Positions 18,215-26,639 of a stretch of 64,000 nucleotides of DNA are shown piece after piece. Origin of the DNA: an uncultured Victivallaceae bacterium. Its GTDB lineage: Bacteria > Verrucomicrobiota > Lentisphaeria > Victivallales > Victivallaceae. A program made the translations under genes and the position numbers. Location of the stretch: NCBI GenBank assembly GCA_944389925.1, contig CALXOD010000007.1:45020-109019 (forward strand), written 5' to 3'. The notes beneath the pieces are model-generated. The model was not told the DNA's origin and made no database searches. It saw nothing but the letters and a program-made list of their open reading frames with translations. Positions within the stretch are counted from its first letter, which is position 1. Each line of letters begins with the position of its first letter.

Positions 18215-18680
18215 AAAAGCCGTCGCCGATATCAATCTTGACCGCTTCGATTTCCTGATAGCCGTTGCGCAGATACGCGCGGCGGGCGCGTTCATTGTGT
18301 TTGTTGACATTCAACCGCAGTCCCCGGAATCCCAGTTCCCGACAGCGATCGGCCACATGGCGGAGCAGAAGTGAACCATACCCTCGGCCCTGATATTTCT
18401 CCAGCAGATACACCTTGTGCAGTTTGGCCTCGCCCGGTTCGCCGTATGCCGAATAGGAGACGTACCCCGCCGGTTCGCCATCCAGCAACAACGCTTCGAA
18501 ATAAAACCCCTGCGCCAGTTCCCGCTCCATCACTTCGGGCGCATACATCATTTTCATCATATAAGCGATCTGTTCCGGAGAAAGAATGTTCCGAAAGGTT
18601 TTCGGCCAGACGTCAGCCGCAATGTTCCGAATGATCTCCAGCGATTCCGGCGTCTCCAATTTTCTGATTTCGACTGTCAC
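18180..18680 (-). CDS. GNAT-family N-acetyltransferase
   Basis: Acetyl-CoA-dependent acetyltransferase of 166 aa. I place the start at GTG 18680, preceded on the minus strand by GAGAGG; this gives a normal GNAT N-terminus (TVEIRKLETPESLEIIRNIAADVWPKTF). The frame extends further upstream, but that part has no family look. The acetyl-CoA pyrophosphate loop is KYQGRGYGSLLLRHV, followed by GFRGLRLNVNKHNERARRAYLRNGY, the standard GNAT C-terminal half. The acceptor is unknown. The 3' end overlaps the convergent lipoprotein gene by 35 bp. A TTGACA with TACAAT lies upstream but only 14 bp apart, so I do not call a promoter. Confidence 0.85.
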   Translation of the reverse strand: MTVEIRKLETPESLEIIRNIAADVWPKTFRNILSPEQIAYMMKMMYAPEVMERELAQGFYFEALLLDGEPAGYVSYSAYGEPGEAKLHKVYLLEKYQGRGYGSLLLRHVADRCRELGFRGLRLNVNKHNERARRAYLRNGYQEIEAVKIDIGDGFFMDDFVMRREL

Positions 18681-18898
18681 AGGCAATCCTCTCTTTTCAC
18701 AACTGATTGTAGGATAACTACTGGTTGTCAAGATACCCGTCTGACCCGATTTTGTCAAGCGGAACAGGAGTGTGGATTTTTCACTTTTTTTCCGGCGATC
18801 GCTGGTTTTTACAATGAAGCGCAATACATTAATAGCAGGAATCTTTTTTCAGCCTGTGACTCAAAACAAAAAAAGAAGACTCGCACAGATACATTATC

Positions 18899-20620
18899 AT
18901 GACCGATTTCAGATTCATCGACCTGATCCGGCCCTATCGCGGTCTGCTCGCAGGCGCGATTATCGTACAGATTCTCTTCTCCCTCCTCGGTCTGGCCACA
19001 CCGTGGATGCTCAAAATCGCCATCGACAAAATCCTGCCGGCGGCGGATTATAATCTGTTCTATCTGCTCTGCGCAGCTATCGCCATTATCTACGCCTTCC
19101 GCTGCATCATCCGGTACATTTCCGGATACCTCGGGACCTATACCATCATGCGGGTTCTGCTGGACGTTCGCAGTCGCCTTTTCCGCCATCTGCAGAGTCT
19201 GTCGCTTCGGTTCTACGACGAATACCGGACCGGGAAATTGATCTCCAACGTCATCAGCGACGTATCCCTTCTGCAGCAACTGGTCAGCCTGATGATTTCG
19301 ATGTCCGACCAGATCCTGACGGCCCTGACGATCGTCATCCTGTTGTTCTTCATCAATGTCCAACTGGCGCTGATTGTGGTATGCGTATTGCCGCTGCATT
19401 TCTTCAACTTTCTGCACTTCAAAAAAATCCTGCGTCGGGACGCGCTGCTGATTCAGGAAAAGATGTCGGAGATCTCCGCCAATCTCTCCGAAAACATCAA
19501 CGGCATTAAAGTTGTCAAATCCTTTGCACGAGAACGGTCCGCCTGCCGGAACTTCTTCAATACCATGCGCCCGACGCTGGATCTCCATATTCAGCTTAAT
19601 ATCAATTCCAATTTCTGCTGGAGCATTTGCGACGTACTCTGCGCCATGAATTACCTGCTGCTGATCGGAGCCGGAATCTCTCTGGTTCGCAACGGCGGTC
19701 TGACCTACGGAGATTTCGCGGCCTTCTATGCCTATGTCGGGATTCTGCTCAATCCGATCAACGCCCTCTCCGGCAGCGCGGCAGCCATTTCTCAGGGACT
19801 GGCCGGTGCCGCCCGCATCACCCGACTGCTCAGCGTCATCCCGGAAATTAAGGAAGATCCCAATCCCATTCATCCCGGACGGCTCAAAGGCCACATCACC
19901 TTCGAGCAGGTGGAATTCAAGTACAAGGATACGCCGGTTCTGCGGAACTTCAACCTGGATATTCTTCCTGGAGAAAAAGTGGCCTTCGTCGGCCCCTCCG
20001 GCTGTGGAAAATCCACCGCCAGCAACCTGATCATGCGTTTTTATGACGTCACCTCCGGACGGGTGACGGTGGACGGCGTCGATGTGCGTCGCTATTCGCT
20101 GGAGGGGTACCGCGGCAATATCGGAGTTGTGCTGCAGGAACCATTCCTCTTCAGCGGCACCATCCGGGACAACATCGCCTACGCCAAAAAAGACGCTACC
20201 CGTGAAGAGGTCGAACATGCAGCCAGACTCGCCAATGTCGAGGAATTCGTGTCAAAGCTGCCACGCGGCTTCGATACGGTCATCGGAGAAAACGGTTCCA
20301 GTTTGTCCGGTGGCCAGAAGCAACGGCTGGCCATTGCCCGGGCGATTTTGAAAAACCCGGCAATTCTGATTCTCGACGAGGCAACCAGCGCTCTGGATAC
20401 CGTTTCAGAAATGCTCGTGCAACAGGCACTGGACACCGTTATGCAGGACCGCACCACCATCATCATCGCCCACCGGCTCTCAACCATCCGCAACGCCGAC
20501 AAAATCGTGGTCCTGCGGGAAGGTCGGATCATGCAGCTGGGGAAACATGACGAACTTATGGCGGAGCCCGGCATTTATCACGACCTCTATACCACTCAGC
20601 TCCAGAATAACCGGGAATAG
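18899..20620 (+). CDS. ABC exporter (fused permease-ATPase)
   Basis: Half-size ABC exporter, 573 aa, working as a dimer. The N-terminal ~320 residues hold six membrane helices. The ATPase has Walker A GPSGCGKST starting at G365, Q-loop VVLQEPFLFSGTIRDNIAYAK, signature LSGGQ at 469-473, Walker B ILILDEATSALD, and H-loop IIAHRLSTIR. Closest in style to MsbA/lipid- or peptide-type exporters. The HlyD-like adaptor starts 5 bp downstream, so export across two membranes is likely; no outer-membrane TolC gene is present in the window. The substrate is unknown. Confidence 0.92.
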   Translation: MTDFRFIDLIRPYRGLLAGAIIVQILFSLLGLATPWMLKIAIDKILPAADYNLFYLLCAAIAIIYAFRCIIRYISGYLGTYTIMRVLLDVRSRLFRHLQSLSLRFYDEYRTGKLISNVISDVSLLQQLVSLMISMSDQILTALTIVILLFFINVQLALIVVCVLPLHFFNFLHFKKILRRDALLIQEKMSEISANLSENINGIKVVKSFARERSACRNFFNTMRPTLDLHIQLNINSNFCWSICDVLCAMNYLLLIGAGISLVRNGGLTYGDFAAFYAYVGILLNPINALSGSAAAISQGLAGAARITRLLSVIPEIKEDPNPIHPGRLKGHITFEQVEFKYKDTPVLRNFNLDILPGEKVAFVGPSGCGKSTASNLIMRFYDVTSGRVTVDGVDVRRYSLEGYRGNIGVVLQEPFLFSGTIRDNIAYAKKDATREEVEHAARLANVEEFVSKLPRGFDTVIGENGSSLSGGQKQRLAIARAILKNPAILILDEATSALDTVSEMLVQQALDTVMQDRTTIIIAHRLSTIRNADKIVVLREGRIMQLGKHDELMAEPGIYHDLYTTQLQNNRE

Positions 20621-20625
20621 AAACC

Positions 20626-21741
20626 ATGTCTCAAGGCAGAAACAGTTTCCACCGACAGCTGAAAATCTTCCGACGCCTGGTTATGGTGTTGCTCTTTTTG
20701 ATTCTGCTCGGCGCCGGCATGCTGCTGCTCGGTAAGATGGAAGACACCGTCGAAGGCCGCGGTGCGGTCTACGGTCTGCGGGAATATGAACTAAAATCCC
20801 CGGTCACCAGCCGGATCACCGCCATCCATCACCGCACCGGTGACGTAGTGAAAAAAGGCACACTCCTGCTCGAACTTGATGACCGGGATCTGCAGGAAGA
20901 ACTGCAGAAGCTGCGCAATACCATCCGGGAACTGGAAGCGGAAATCGAAGTCGATACCTGGAAACTCGCTGTCCTCCGCCATGACCCCCTCCCCAAAGAA
21001 TATCGTCACACTGCCATTGAACTGGATGAGTATCGCGAACGGGTACTCAAAAGCGCCCATGAGGTTGAAATTTTTCGCGGGCTCCGGGATAAAGGCGTGG
21101 TCTCTCCCCTGGAATTCGAGCAGAAGGAACTGGAGTTCGTCAAAAACAAAGCCGGTCTGAAAAAACTGGAAGACGATCTGGTCAAATTACAGTCCGGTCT
21201 CGCCCAGAAGATTATTTCTGAAGCGGAAACCGGTCTGGATTTGCTGAAGCGCCGCCTGGAAAGTCGCCGCAGCGAATTGGCCATGCTGGAAAAACACGTT
21301 GAAGATTATCGCTTCGTCGCCCCGGAAGACGGTACCATCGGCATGATTCCGACCAAAACCGGCGTATATGTCGAACCCGGCCAGGTGATGGTGGTGCTGG
21401 CGGCTTCCGGCCCGAAAAAATTCATCGCTTACATCGATGAAAAATACATCTACAAAGTTCGGGAAAAGCAACGGGTGCGTATTGCGAGCAGCCAGTACAA
21501 TTACTTCGAATATGGTTATTTCTACGGCAAAGTGTACGCCATTGACGAGCTGCCGCAGCCAGTCGGCACCCGTAATTGTTACGCTGTACGCATTCTCCTG
21601 GAGGATTCCCGCTATCCACTGCGCCTCGGCTCCACCGGAGAAGCGGAAATCATCACCGGACGCGATTATATTTTCCGGGTGCTGACCGGTTTGACCCGGC
21701 CGCAACAGCCCGCCGGAGAGAAGCGGGATACCGGCAAATGA
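20626..21741 (+). CDS. HlyD-family periplasmic adaptor
   Basis: Membrane-fusion protein of a tripartite exporter, 371 aa. It has one N-terminal membrane helix (residues ~18-36, LVMVLLFLILLGAGMLLLG). A split biotinyl-lipoyl-like barrel follows, with the first half near residues 60-85 (SPVTSRITAIHHRTGDVVKKGTLLLELDD). A long alpha-helical coiled coil covers ~85-225, then the second barrel half and beta domain (FVAPEDGTIGMIPTKTGVYVEPGQVMVVLA). It starts 5 bp after the ABC exporter and its stop overlaps the next start (ATGA). It should couple the inner-membrane ABC pump to an outer-membrane channel. Confidence 0.88.
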   Translation: MSQGRNSFHRQLKIFRRLVMVLLFLILLGAGMLLLGKMEDTVEGRGAVYGLREYELKSPVTSRITAIHHRTGDVVKKGTLLLELDDRDLQEELQKLRNTIRELEAEIEVDTWKLAVLRHDPLPKEYRHTAIELDEYRERVLKSAHEVEIFRGLRDKGVVSPLEFEQKELEFVKNKAGLKKLEDDLVKLQSGLAQKIISEAETGLDLLKRRLESRRSELAMLEKHVEDYRFVAPEDGTIGMIPTKTGVYVEPGQVMVVLAASGPKKFIAYIDEKYIYKVREKQRVRIASSQYNYFEYGYFYGKVYAIDELPQPVGTRNCYAVRILLEDSRYPLRLGSTGEAEIITGRDYIFRVLTGLTRPQQPAGEKRDTGK

Positions 21742-22292
21742 AAAGCACTGCAACCTCATCCCCCGCTCCGCCCCTGCATCTTTTGAATGGTGACTGCGCC
21801 CTGGATGCCTGGCCGCCGGAGTGGCAGGAAGACCGCTTGGTATGGCGGGAAAACTACTTGCTCGGGCCCTTGCCGGAAATCGCTGATCTTACAACCTTTT
21901 CCAGGGAACGCGCTACCGTGCTGCACCGAAGCGCGCCGGAACGCGATGCTGCCGAAATTTTTGCGGAACTGGAAACGATGAATCGGATTCTTCTTGAACG
22001 CGCTTCCTCCGGCACTGTCCGCCTGTGGTTTGATCGCTGCCCGTTTGACCGAGTCATGCTGGCGCGAATTCTCCGGCTGCTCTGGGACAGCGGAAGGGCT
22101 CCGAAAATTCTGCTGACCTGGGAAAATGTGGTCTGGGATACTGTGAATTTCCGCCGTTTTCGACACCAGGCCGCGCGCTTGACTGGTGATGATCTGGCAG
22201 AAGGAGCGGCACAGTGGGAAAAATTTCTCCGGGGCCAACTCGCACCTGCCCGGGTACTGGAGACTTTGATTTATGATCCGGAAACTGTATGA
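21738..22292 (+). CDS. DUF1835-like protein
   Basis: The 184-aa protein starts at ATG 21738, overlapping the adaptor stop by 4 bp; the longer open frame from 21576 lies inside the adaptor gene. Residues ~13-45 (LHLLNGDCALDAWPPEWQEDRLVWRENYLLGPL) match the start of DUF1835 proteins, which begin with an LNGD motif and a CRE/REx segment. A glutamate-rich helical region and a conserved-looking WFDRCPFDRVMLARILRLL segment follow near residue 98. The biochemical function of the family is not known to me. Its last 20 bp overlap the glycosylase gene, so the operon is tightly packed. Confidence 0.75.
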   Translation: MKSTATSSPAPPLHLLNGDCALDAWPPEWQEDRLVWRENYLLGPLPEIADLTTFSRERATVLHRSAPERDAAEIFAELETMNRILLERASSGTVRLWFDRCPFDRVMLARILRLLWDSGRAPKILLTWENVVWDTVNFRRFRHQAARLTGDDLAEGAAQWEKFLRGQLAPARVLETLIYDPETV

Positions 22293-22911
22293 TTTTCTTT
22301 TCAACCGTTATGGTGCGCAGCACTGGTGGCCGTGTCGAACCGGGCGCAGATGGGAAATCATCGTCGGTGCCATCTTGACCCAGAACTGCGCCTGGCGCAA
22401 TGTGGAGCGAGCGCTGTATCAGTTGGAGCAAGCCCGGTTGGACACCCCGGAAACCATATTATCCACTGCGCCGGAACTCCTGGAACAAGCAATTCGGCCG
22501 GCTGGATTTTTCCGGCAAAAAAGCCTTTATCTGCGGGAAGCCGCTGCATTTTTTCCAAATTGTGAGGCAGAGTTACTCGCCCCGTCGACGCCGGAAGATT
22601 TGCGCCGCAAACGGGAATTGTTGCTCTCCCGCCGGGGGATCGGTCGGGAAACCGCCGACTCCATTCTCCTCTACGCCTTTAATCAACCGATATTTGTCAT
22701 TGACGCCTACACTCGCCGGATAGCGGCAAGACATCTGGGATGGGACGCCGCCCTGCCCTATGATGAGTTGCAAGCCCGTTTCACCCGGGAACTTCCCCGC
22801 GATGCCCGGATCTTTAATGAATATCACGCCCTGCTGGTACGGCACTGCAAGGAATCCTGCCGAAAATCCGCCTGTGGCGACGCCTGCCGCGACTGGGATC
22901 ACAATCGCTGA
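22273..22911 (+). CDS. Endonuclease III-like DNA glycosylase (MagIII-like)
   Basis: Helix-hairpin-helix DNA repair glycosylase, 212 aa. ILTQNCAWRNVERAL (residues ~36-50) is the usual N-terminal helix pair. The HhH is LLSRRGIGRETADSILLYAF (~117-136), followed by FVIDAYTRRI with the catalytic Asp of the superfamily. Where bifunctional EndoIII has Lys in the hairpin (GRKTA), this protein has Glu (GRETA), so it is probably a monofunctional glycosylase, like 3-methyladenine glycosylase III. The C-terminus has four cysteines (HCKESCRKSACGDAC) that may hold an iron-sulphur cluster, though the spacing is not the classic one. It overlaps the DUF1835 gene by 20 bp. Confidence 0.83.
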   Translation: MIRKLYDFLFNRYGAQHWWPCRTGRRWEIIVGAILTQNCAWRNVERALYQLEQARLDTPETILSTAPELLEQAIRPAGFFRQKSLYLREAAAFFPNCEAELLAPSTPEDLRRKRELLLSRRGIGRETADSILLYAFNQPIFVIDAYTRRIAARHLGWDAALPYDELQARFTRELPRDARIFNEYHALLVRHCKESCRKSACGDACRDWDHNR

Positions 22912-22914
22912 AAA

Positions 22915-23907
22915 TTACCGTGCAATCCCCACTCCGATATGACAGCCGTTGGAGCGTTCAGCATTGCCGGGTTGATGGTTGAATTTAAAAATGCCTTCGA
23001 TTCTCCGGCCATCCAGTACCGGTTCCCAGGCAAGCAGGGTTGTCGAACCGCCGCCGTCCATATTCAATCCGTCCTGAGCCCCCAAATACTTCAAAAACTC
23101 GGCAACTTCCCGATGTGTACAGCCCATACTGAAATTTTTCTGCCGCCCATCCACCACCAGAATATACCAGTAACGTCCGTCTCCGGATAACCCGAATCCG
23201 GTTCGCGGTGCCAGAGACTTTCCGGCGGCATATTCCGGTGTAATCCTGCCGCCTTCCAGCACAAAGAAAAAAGCCCCGACCGCATGCCGGATTCCAGCAA
23301 GGCTCTCGCCGGATGCGATTTTCCGAAATTCCACCTTCCCGTCGTCATTCACGATCATGGCAGGCCGACCATCCGGCGGAGAAACCTCCACGCCATCCGC
23401 CATCACCAGTCCCATCCGATCAGCATACCGGTGGGTAAATGGTTTCTGCCACGGCTTCCATGGTGAAGCGTTTACCACCAGCAGCAGTTCCCCCGGTATC
23501 TCACTCCGATTCGCCGCCTCATGCATCCGGGTCAGGAAGGAACGGGTCGTTTCGCGTCTGGTCCGAACCTGATATTCCGGACAGTCCGGCATAACACTGC
23601 CCCATTCGGCATCATCGGCCCGCCCGGTTACTTTAAAAAATAAGCCAGGCGTTTTTAAATCGACCCGTACCGCATGCATCCGTATCGGTCGGGGAAGGGT
23701 CCACACCCACTGATGATACCGCATCCCGGGATGAATCTCTTCAGCAATGTTCCAGTCAAAAAGAGTTCGACTTTGAATGACAGCAGCCAGATCTGCCTGC
23801 CGCAACCGTCCGGACTCTGCCGCAACCGTGCGCGGAGACCACGCCACTGCAATCATGCCTGCCAACAGCAACAGTCCATACCATCGCCTTGTCAGAATCC
23901 GCTTCAT
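22915..23907 (-). CDS. Secreted phosphodiester glycosidase (NAGPA-like) protein
   Basis: Predicted exported protein of 330 aa. It has a Sec signal: RRWYGLLLLAGMIAVAWS with likely cleavage after AAES near residue 31. The C-terminal part holds the phosphodiester glycosidase/DUF2233 signature: GDGRYWYILVVDGRQKNFSMGCTHREVAEFLKYLGAQDGLNMDGGGSTTLL, with the catalytic-looking NMDGGGS near residue 289. These domains hydrolyse GlcNAc-1-phosphodiesters, including wall- or exopolysaccharide-linked ones in bacteria. It is convergent with the glycosylase gene (3 bp apart) and divergent to nothing; rplQ lies upstream on the same strand behind a terminator. Confidence 0.85.
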   Translation of the reverse strand: MKRILTRRWYGLLLLAGMIAVAWSPRTVAAESGRLRQADLAAVIQSRTLFDWNIAEEIHPGMRYHQWVWTLPRPIRMHAVRVDLKTPGLFFKVTGRADDAEWGSVMPDCPEYQVRTRRETTRSFLTRMHEAANRSEIPGELLLVVNASPWKPWQKPFTHRYADRMGLVMADGVEVSPPDGRPAMIVNDDGKVEFRKIASGESLAGIRHAVGAFFFVLEGGRITPEYAAGKSLAPRTGFGLSGDGRYWYILVVDGRQKNFSMGCTHREVAEFLKYLGAQDGLNMDGGGSTTLLAWEPVLDGRRIEGIFKFNHQPGNAERSNGCHIGVGIAR

Positions 23908-23966
23908 CCTCTTTTTCTCCTTCGCTCTCTGCCGAATGTATCTGATTCATCACCATGCAGGCCGAT

Positions 23967-24003
23967 AAAAAAAGCGGAACGGAGTAATCCGTTCCGCTTT
24001 TTT
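23967..24003 (-). terminator. Intrinsic terminator after rplQ
   Basis: AGCGGAACGGA (23973-23983) and TCCGTTCCGCT (23988-23998) form an 11-bp perfect stem with a GTAA loop, flanked by A7 on the left and T6 on the right. On the minus strand this gives a U-rich tail after the rplQ stop. The symmetrical flanks would also terminate in the other direction. Confidence 0.85.
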
Positions 24004-24023
24004 CAACCAAGCAAGATGGTTTC

Positions 24024-24425
24024 TTACTCCGCCTTGGCTTCGGCCGGAGCCGCCTTTTCCGCAGTTTCGGCGCCTTCCACCAACTGCAACAGACAGACTT
24101 CCGCACCATCACCGATCCGCTGCCCCAGCTTGTAGATCCGGGTGTAACCACCGGCACGACCGGCATAACGCGGAGCGATTTCCCCAAACAGCATCTTGAC
24201 GGCATCCTTGTTACGGAGCCGGGCCGCAGCCAGACGCCGACGGTGCAGATCCCCCTGCTTGCCGAGGGTAATCAGTTTTTCCGCAAAACGACGGGCTTCC
24301 TTGGCCTTGACCAGCGTAGTCTTGATCTGGCCGTTGAGGAACAGGCTGCTCACCATGTTCGCCAGCATGCTGCGGCGATGAGCGCCGGAACGCCCGATTT
24401 TGAAAGTATCTACCCGATGACGCAT
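24024..24425 (-). CDS. rplQ: 50S ribosomal protein L17
   Basis: Large-subunit protein, 133 aa. It begins MRHRVDTFKIGRSGAHRRSMLANMVSSLF, the universal L17 start, with the conserved KTTLVKAKEARRFAEKLITLGKQG at residues ~36-60. The C-terminus has an extra Ala/Glu-rich tail (VEGAETAEKAAPAEAKAE) beyond the core. It lies immediately after rpoA (0 bp gap) as the last gene of the alpha operon, followed by a strong terminator. Confidence 0.96.
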   Translation of the reverse strand: MRHRVDTFKIGRSGAHRRSMLANMVSSLFLNGQIKTTLVKAKEARRFAEKLITLGKQGDLHRRRLAAARLRNKDAVKMLFGEIAPRYAGRAGGYTRIYKLGQRIGDGAEVCLLQLVEGAETAEKAAPAEAKAE

Positions 24426-25448
24426 TTATTTAGTCTCCTCATTCTCGGCGCGCACCCGCTGCGATTCAGCTTCGAGCGCGGTCATTACCGGCTCGGAGAA
24501 GGCCATTCCCAGGAACAGACCGAGTTTCTCGATTTTCTCTTTGATTTCGTCCAGCGATTTTTTACCGAAGTTACGGTATTTCAGCATGCGCTGTTCAGTC
24601 TTGGTGCAGAGTTCGCCGATCAGGCGGATATCCGCACTGTTCAGGCAGTTCATCGCCCGTACCGAAAGATCCAGCACATCCACGTCCTGCGACAGCTGTT
24701 TGAAAAGCTTGAGCTCTTCTTCATTCATCATGGACATGACGTCTTTTTCGGCAACCTGTCCGCCGAGGAACGGCTGCAGGTGATCCCGGAGAATCCGGGC
24801 CGCCGCTTCCAAGGCATCCTGAGGCTTGATCCGACCGTCGGTCCAGATTTCCAGCTCCAGGCTGTCCATTTCCGTTTCTTCACCGACACGGGCAGCACCG
24901 ACCTGATAGTTCACCCGGGTAACCGGGCTGAACAGACAGTCCACCGGAATCGTTCCAATCGCGCGCTGAACGGTACTCTTTTCCGCGGGAAGATAGCCTT
25001 TGCCGCGAATCACTTCAATCTCGGCCCGGAAGGGGACGGATTTATCCAGCGTACAGATGATCTGATCCGGATTCAGCACTTCGACGGTGCTGTCGCAAAT
25101 GATATCGGCGGCAGTGACCGGGCCGGCCTTGTCCTTGCGGATTTCCAGAGTCTTGACCGAATCACTATGCAGATTGAGACGGACGCACTTGAGATTCAAT
25201 ACGATCTCGGTCACATCCTCCACCACATTCTCAAGCTCGTCAAACTCATGACTGGCTCCGTCAATCCGCACGGCGGAAATGGCAGCGCCTTCCAGCGAGG
25301 AAAGCAGCACCCGGCGCAGCGAATTCCCCAGAGTATGCCCGAAACCGCTCTGAAACGGAGCGGCAATGAATTTGGCATAAGTGGCAGTAGCCGTACTTTC
25401 GTCCACCGCCAGCGCCTTGGGCATCGGGAAACCGATTGCAGCAGTCAT
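24426..25448 (-). CDS. rpoA: RNA polymerase subunit alpha
   Basis: Full-length 340-aa alpha subunit. The N-terminal dimerisation domain includes SGFGHTLGNSLRRVLLSSLEGAAI (~34-57). The C-terminal domain carries LSVRAMNCLNSADIRLIGELCTKTEQRMLKYRNFGKKSLDEIKEKI (~236-281), the DNA- and activator-contacting part. A GGAGGAA ribosome binding site sits 8 bases before ATG 25448. It stands directly between rpsK and rplQ; rpsD, usually found here, is absent. The 108-bp gap upstream contains a hairpin. Confidence 0.97.
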   Translation of the reverse strand: MTAAIGFPMPKALAVDESTATATYAKFIAAPFQSGFGHTLGNSLRRVLLSSLEGAAISAVRIDGASHEFDELENVVEDVTEIVLNLKCVRLNLHSDSVKTLEIRKDKAGPVTAADIICDSTVEVLNPDQIICTLDKSVPFRAEIEVIRGKGYLPAEKSTVQRAIGTIPVDCLFSPVTRVNYQVGAARVGEETEMDSLELEIWTDGRIKPQDALEAAARILRDHLQPFLGGQVAEKDVMSMMNEEELKLFKQLSQDVDVLDLSVRAMNCLNSADIRLIGELCTKTEQRMLKYRNFGKKSLDEIKEKIEKLGLFLGMAFSEPVMTALEAESQRVRAENEETK

Positions 25449-25503
25449 AATTCTTCCTCCAAAATTTTATTATGCTTTACAGCATTGAACTTCCACCATT
25501 GCC

Positions 25504-25530
25504 GGACCAACCGTCCAGGGACAGCGGTCC
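25504..25530 (-). promoter_or_regulatory. Hairpin in the rpsK-rpoA gap, where rpsD would usually lie
   Basis: GGACC (25504-25508) pairs with GGTCC (25526-25530), extended inward by CCG/CGG with a one-base bulge, around a ~10-base loop. It lies in the 108-bp gap between rpsK and rpoA. It could be a processing site or a translational control element for rpoA; there is no U-tract for termination. Function is inference. Confidence 0.35.
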
Positions 25531-25556
25531 GCATGCATCCATTCCCGGAAGAGGAA

Positions 25557-26003
25557 TCAGACACGCCGACGCTTCGGCGGACGGCAACCATTATGCGGAA
25601 CCGGCGTAATATCCTTAATTGCATTCACTTCCATTCCAGCCGCGACAATGCCGCGCACAGCGGATTCGCGTCCGGCGCCGGGTCCCTTAATCCGCACTTC
25701 CACTTCTTTCATACCGAGTAACTGCGCCTTCTTGGCGGCATCACCGGCAATCACCTGCGCGGCATATGCGGTGCTCTTGCGGGAGCCCTTGAAACCATTT
25801 TTCCCACCGGTGGACCAGCACAGCACATTGCCGTGCAGGTCGGTAAAGGTAACCTTGGTATTGTTGAACGTCGCCAGCACATAGGCAATGCCGGAGGGCA
25901 CATAGCGGCCGCTCTTGCCGCGCTGTTTCACTTCCTTGGCCGCGGGGGCGGCAGTCGCCGGAGCTTCGGCGCCGTCAATATTCACTACCTGATCTTCAGC
26001 CAT
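25557..26003 (-). CDS. rpsK: 30S ribosomal protein S11
   Basis: Small-subunit protein of the mRNA exit platform, 148 aa. The core from residue ~38 ([46 protein letters not shown]) and the C-terminal [18 protein letters not shown] are classic S11. It carries a ~25-residue acidic/alanine-rich N-terminal extension before KQRGKSGRY. The gap to rpsM is 85 bp. Confidence 0.97.
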   Translation of the reverse strand: MAEDQVVNIDGAEAPATAAPAAKEVKQRGKSGRYVPSGIAYVLATFNNTKVTFTDLHGNVLCWSTGGKNGFKGSRKSTAYAAQVIAGDAAKKAQLLGMKEVEVRIKGPGAGRESAVRGIVAAGMEVNAIKDITPVPHNGCRPPKRRRV

Positions 26004-26088
26004 AATTCACTGTTTCCTACGTAAAATCTCCATTGGGTCACACGGAGACGCCGACGGGCGGCGCTCCAGAAAGACCGATCTTCCGTGA

Positions 26089-26487
26089 TCAGCCCTTCGC
26101 CGCCAGACGGCGCTGAGTCTTGTCGCGGATGGCGCCGATTGTAACCTTCTTACCCTTACGGGTACGGGCGTTGGTTTTCGTCCGCTGGCCGTGGCACGGC
26201 AAATTGCGGCGATGACGGATACCCCGGTAGCAGTTGATCTGCTGGAGCCGGCGGATATCCGCGGCCACAACGCGGCGCAGATCCCCTTCCACCATCATTT
26301 CGTTCTGCAGAAGGCTGTTGATCGCGGCAATCTGTTCGCCGGTGAGATCCTTCGCCTTGATTTCACGGGGAATGTTCAGTTTTTCGATGATTTCCAGGGC
26401 TTTCGCCGGTCCCACACCATAGATGTAACGCAGCGAATATTCAATGCGTTTATTTCCCGGAATATCGACACCAATGATTCTCGGCAT
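26089..26487 (-). CDS. rpsM: 30S ribosomal protein S13
   Basis: Head-domain ribosomal protein, 132 aa. It starts MPRIIGVDIPGNKRIEYSLRYIYGVGP, the usual S13 start, and has RRVVAADIRRLQQINCYRGIRHRRNLPCHGQRTKTNARTRKGKK, the tRNA-contacting basic C-terminus. It follows rpmJ by 35 bp in the alpha operon. Confidence 0.97.
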   Translation of the reverse strand: MPRIIGVDIPGNKRIEYSLRYIYGVGPAKALEIIEKLNIPREIKAKDLTGEQIAAINSLLQNEMMVEGDLRRVVAADIRRLQQINCYRGIRHRRNLPCHGQRTKTNARTRKGKKVTIGAIRDKTQRRLAAKG

Positions 26488-26522
26488 ACTTTTCGATCCT
26501 TGCTTTTTACCGGTTGCGGGGC

Positions 26523-26639
26523 TCAGCCCTGTCTCTGTTTGTGACGGGTGTTGCGGGAGCAGATGACCCGGATCACACCATTACGCTTGACGATCTGGCA
26601 GAACTCGCATCTGCGTTTGACCGATGCTCTCACTTTCAT
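26523..26639 (-). CDS. rpmJ: 50S ribosomal protein L36
   Basis: A 38-aa protein beginning at ATG 26639 and ending with TGA at 26523-26525. It reads [19 protein letters not shown]... and ends NTRHKQRQG. The zinc ligands of the C+ form are present: Cys11, Cys14, Cys27 and His33. It is the first gene of the alpha operon here, in contrast to the common arrangement after infA. A candidate promoter lies ~185 bp upstream on the minus strand. Confidence 0.95.
   Translation of the reverse strand: MKVRASVKRRCEFCQIVKRNGVIRVICSRNTRHKQRQG

Noticed and set aside
18680..18735. TTGACA and TACAAT upstream of the GNAT gene as a promoter
   Set aside because: The spacing is 14 bp, too short for a normal sigma70 promoter.
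18809..20218. A 469-residue minus-strand open frame
   Set aside because: Antisense to the ABC exporter gene, which has all motifs on the plus strand.
24243..25721. A 492-residue plus-strand open frame
   Set aside because: Antisense to rplQ and rpoA, no protein-like domain.
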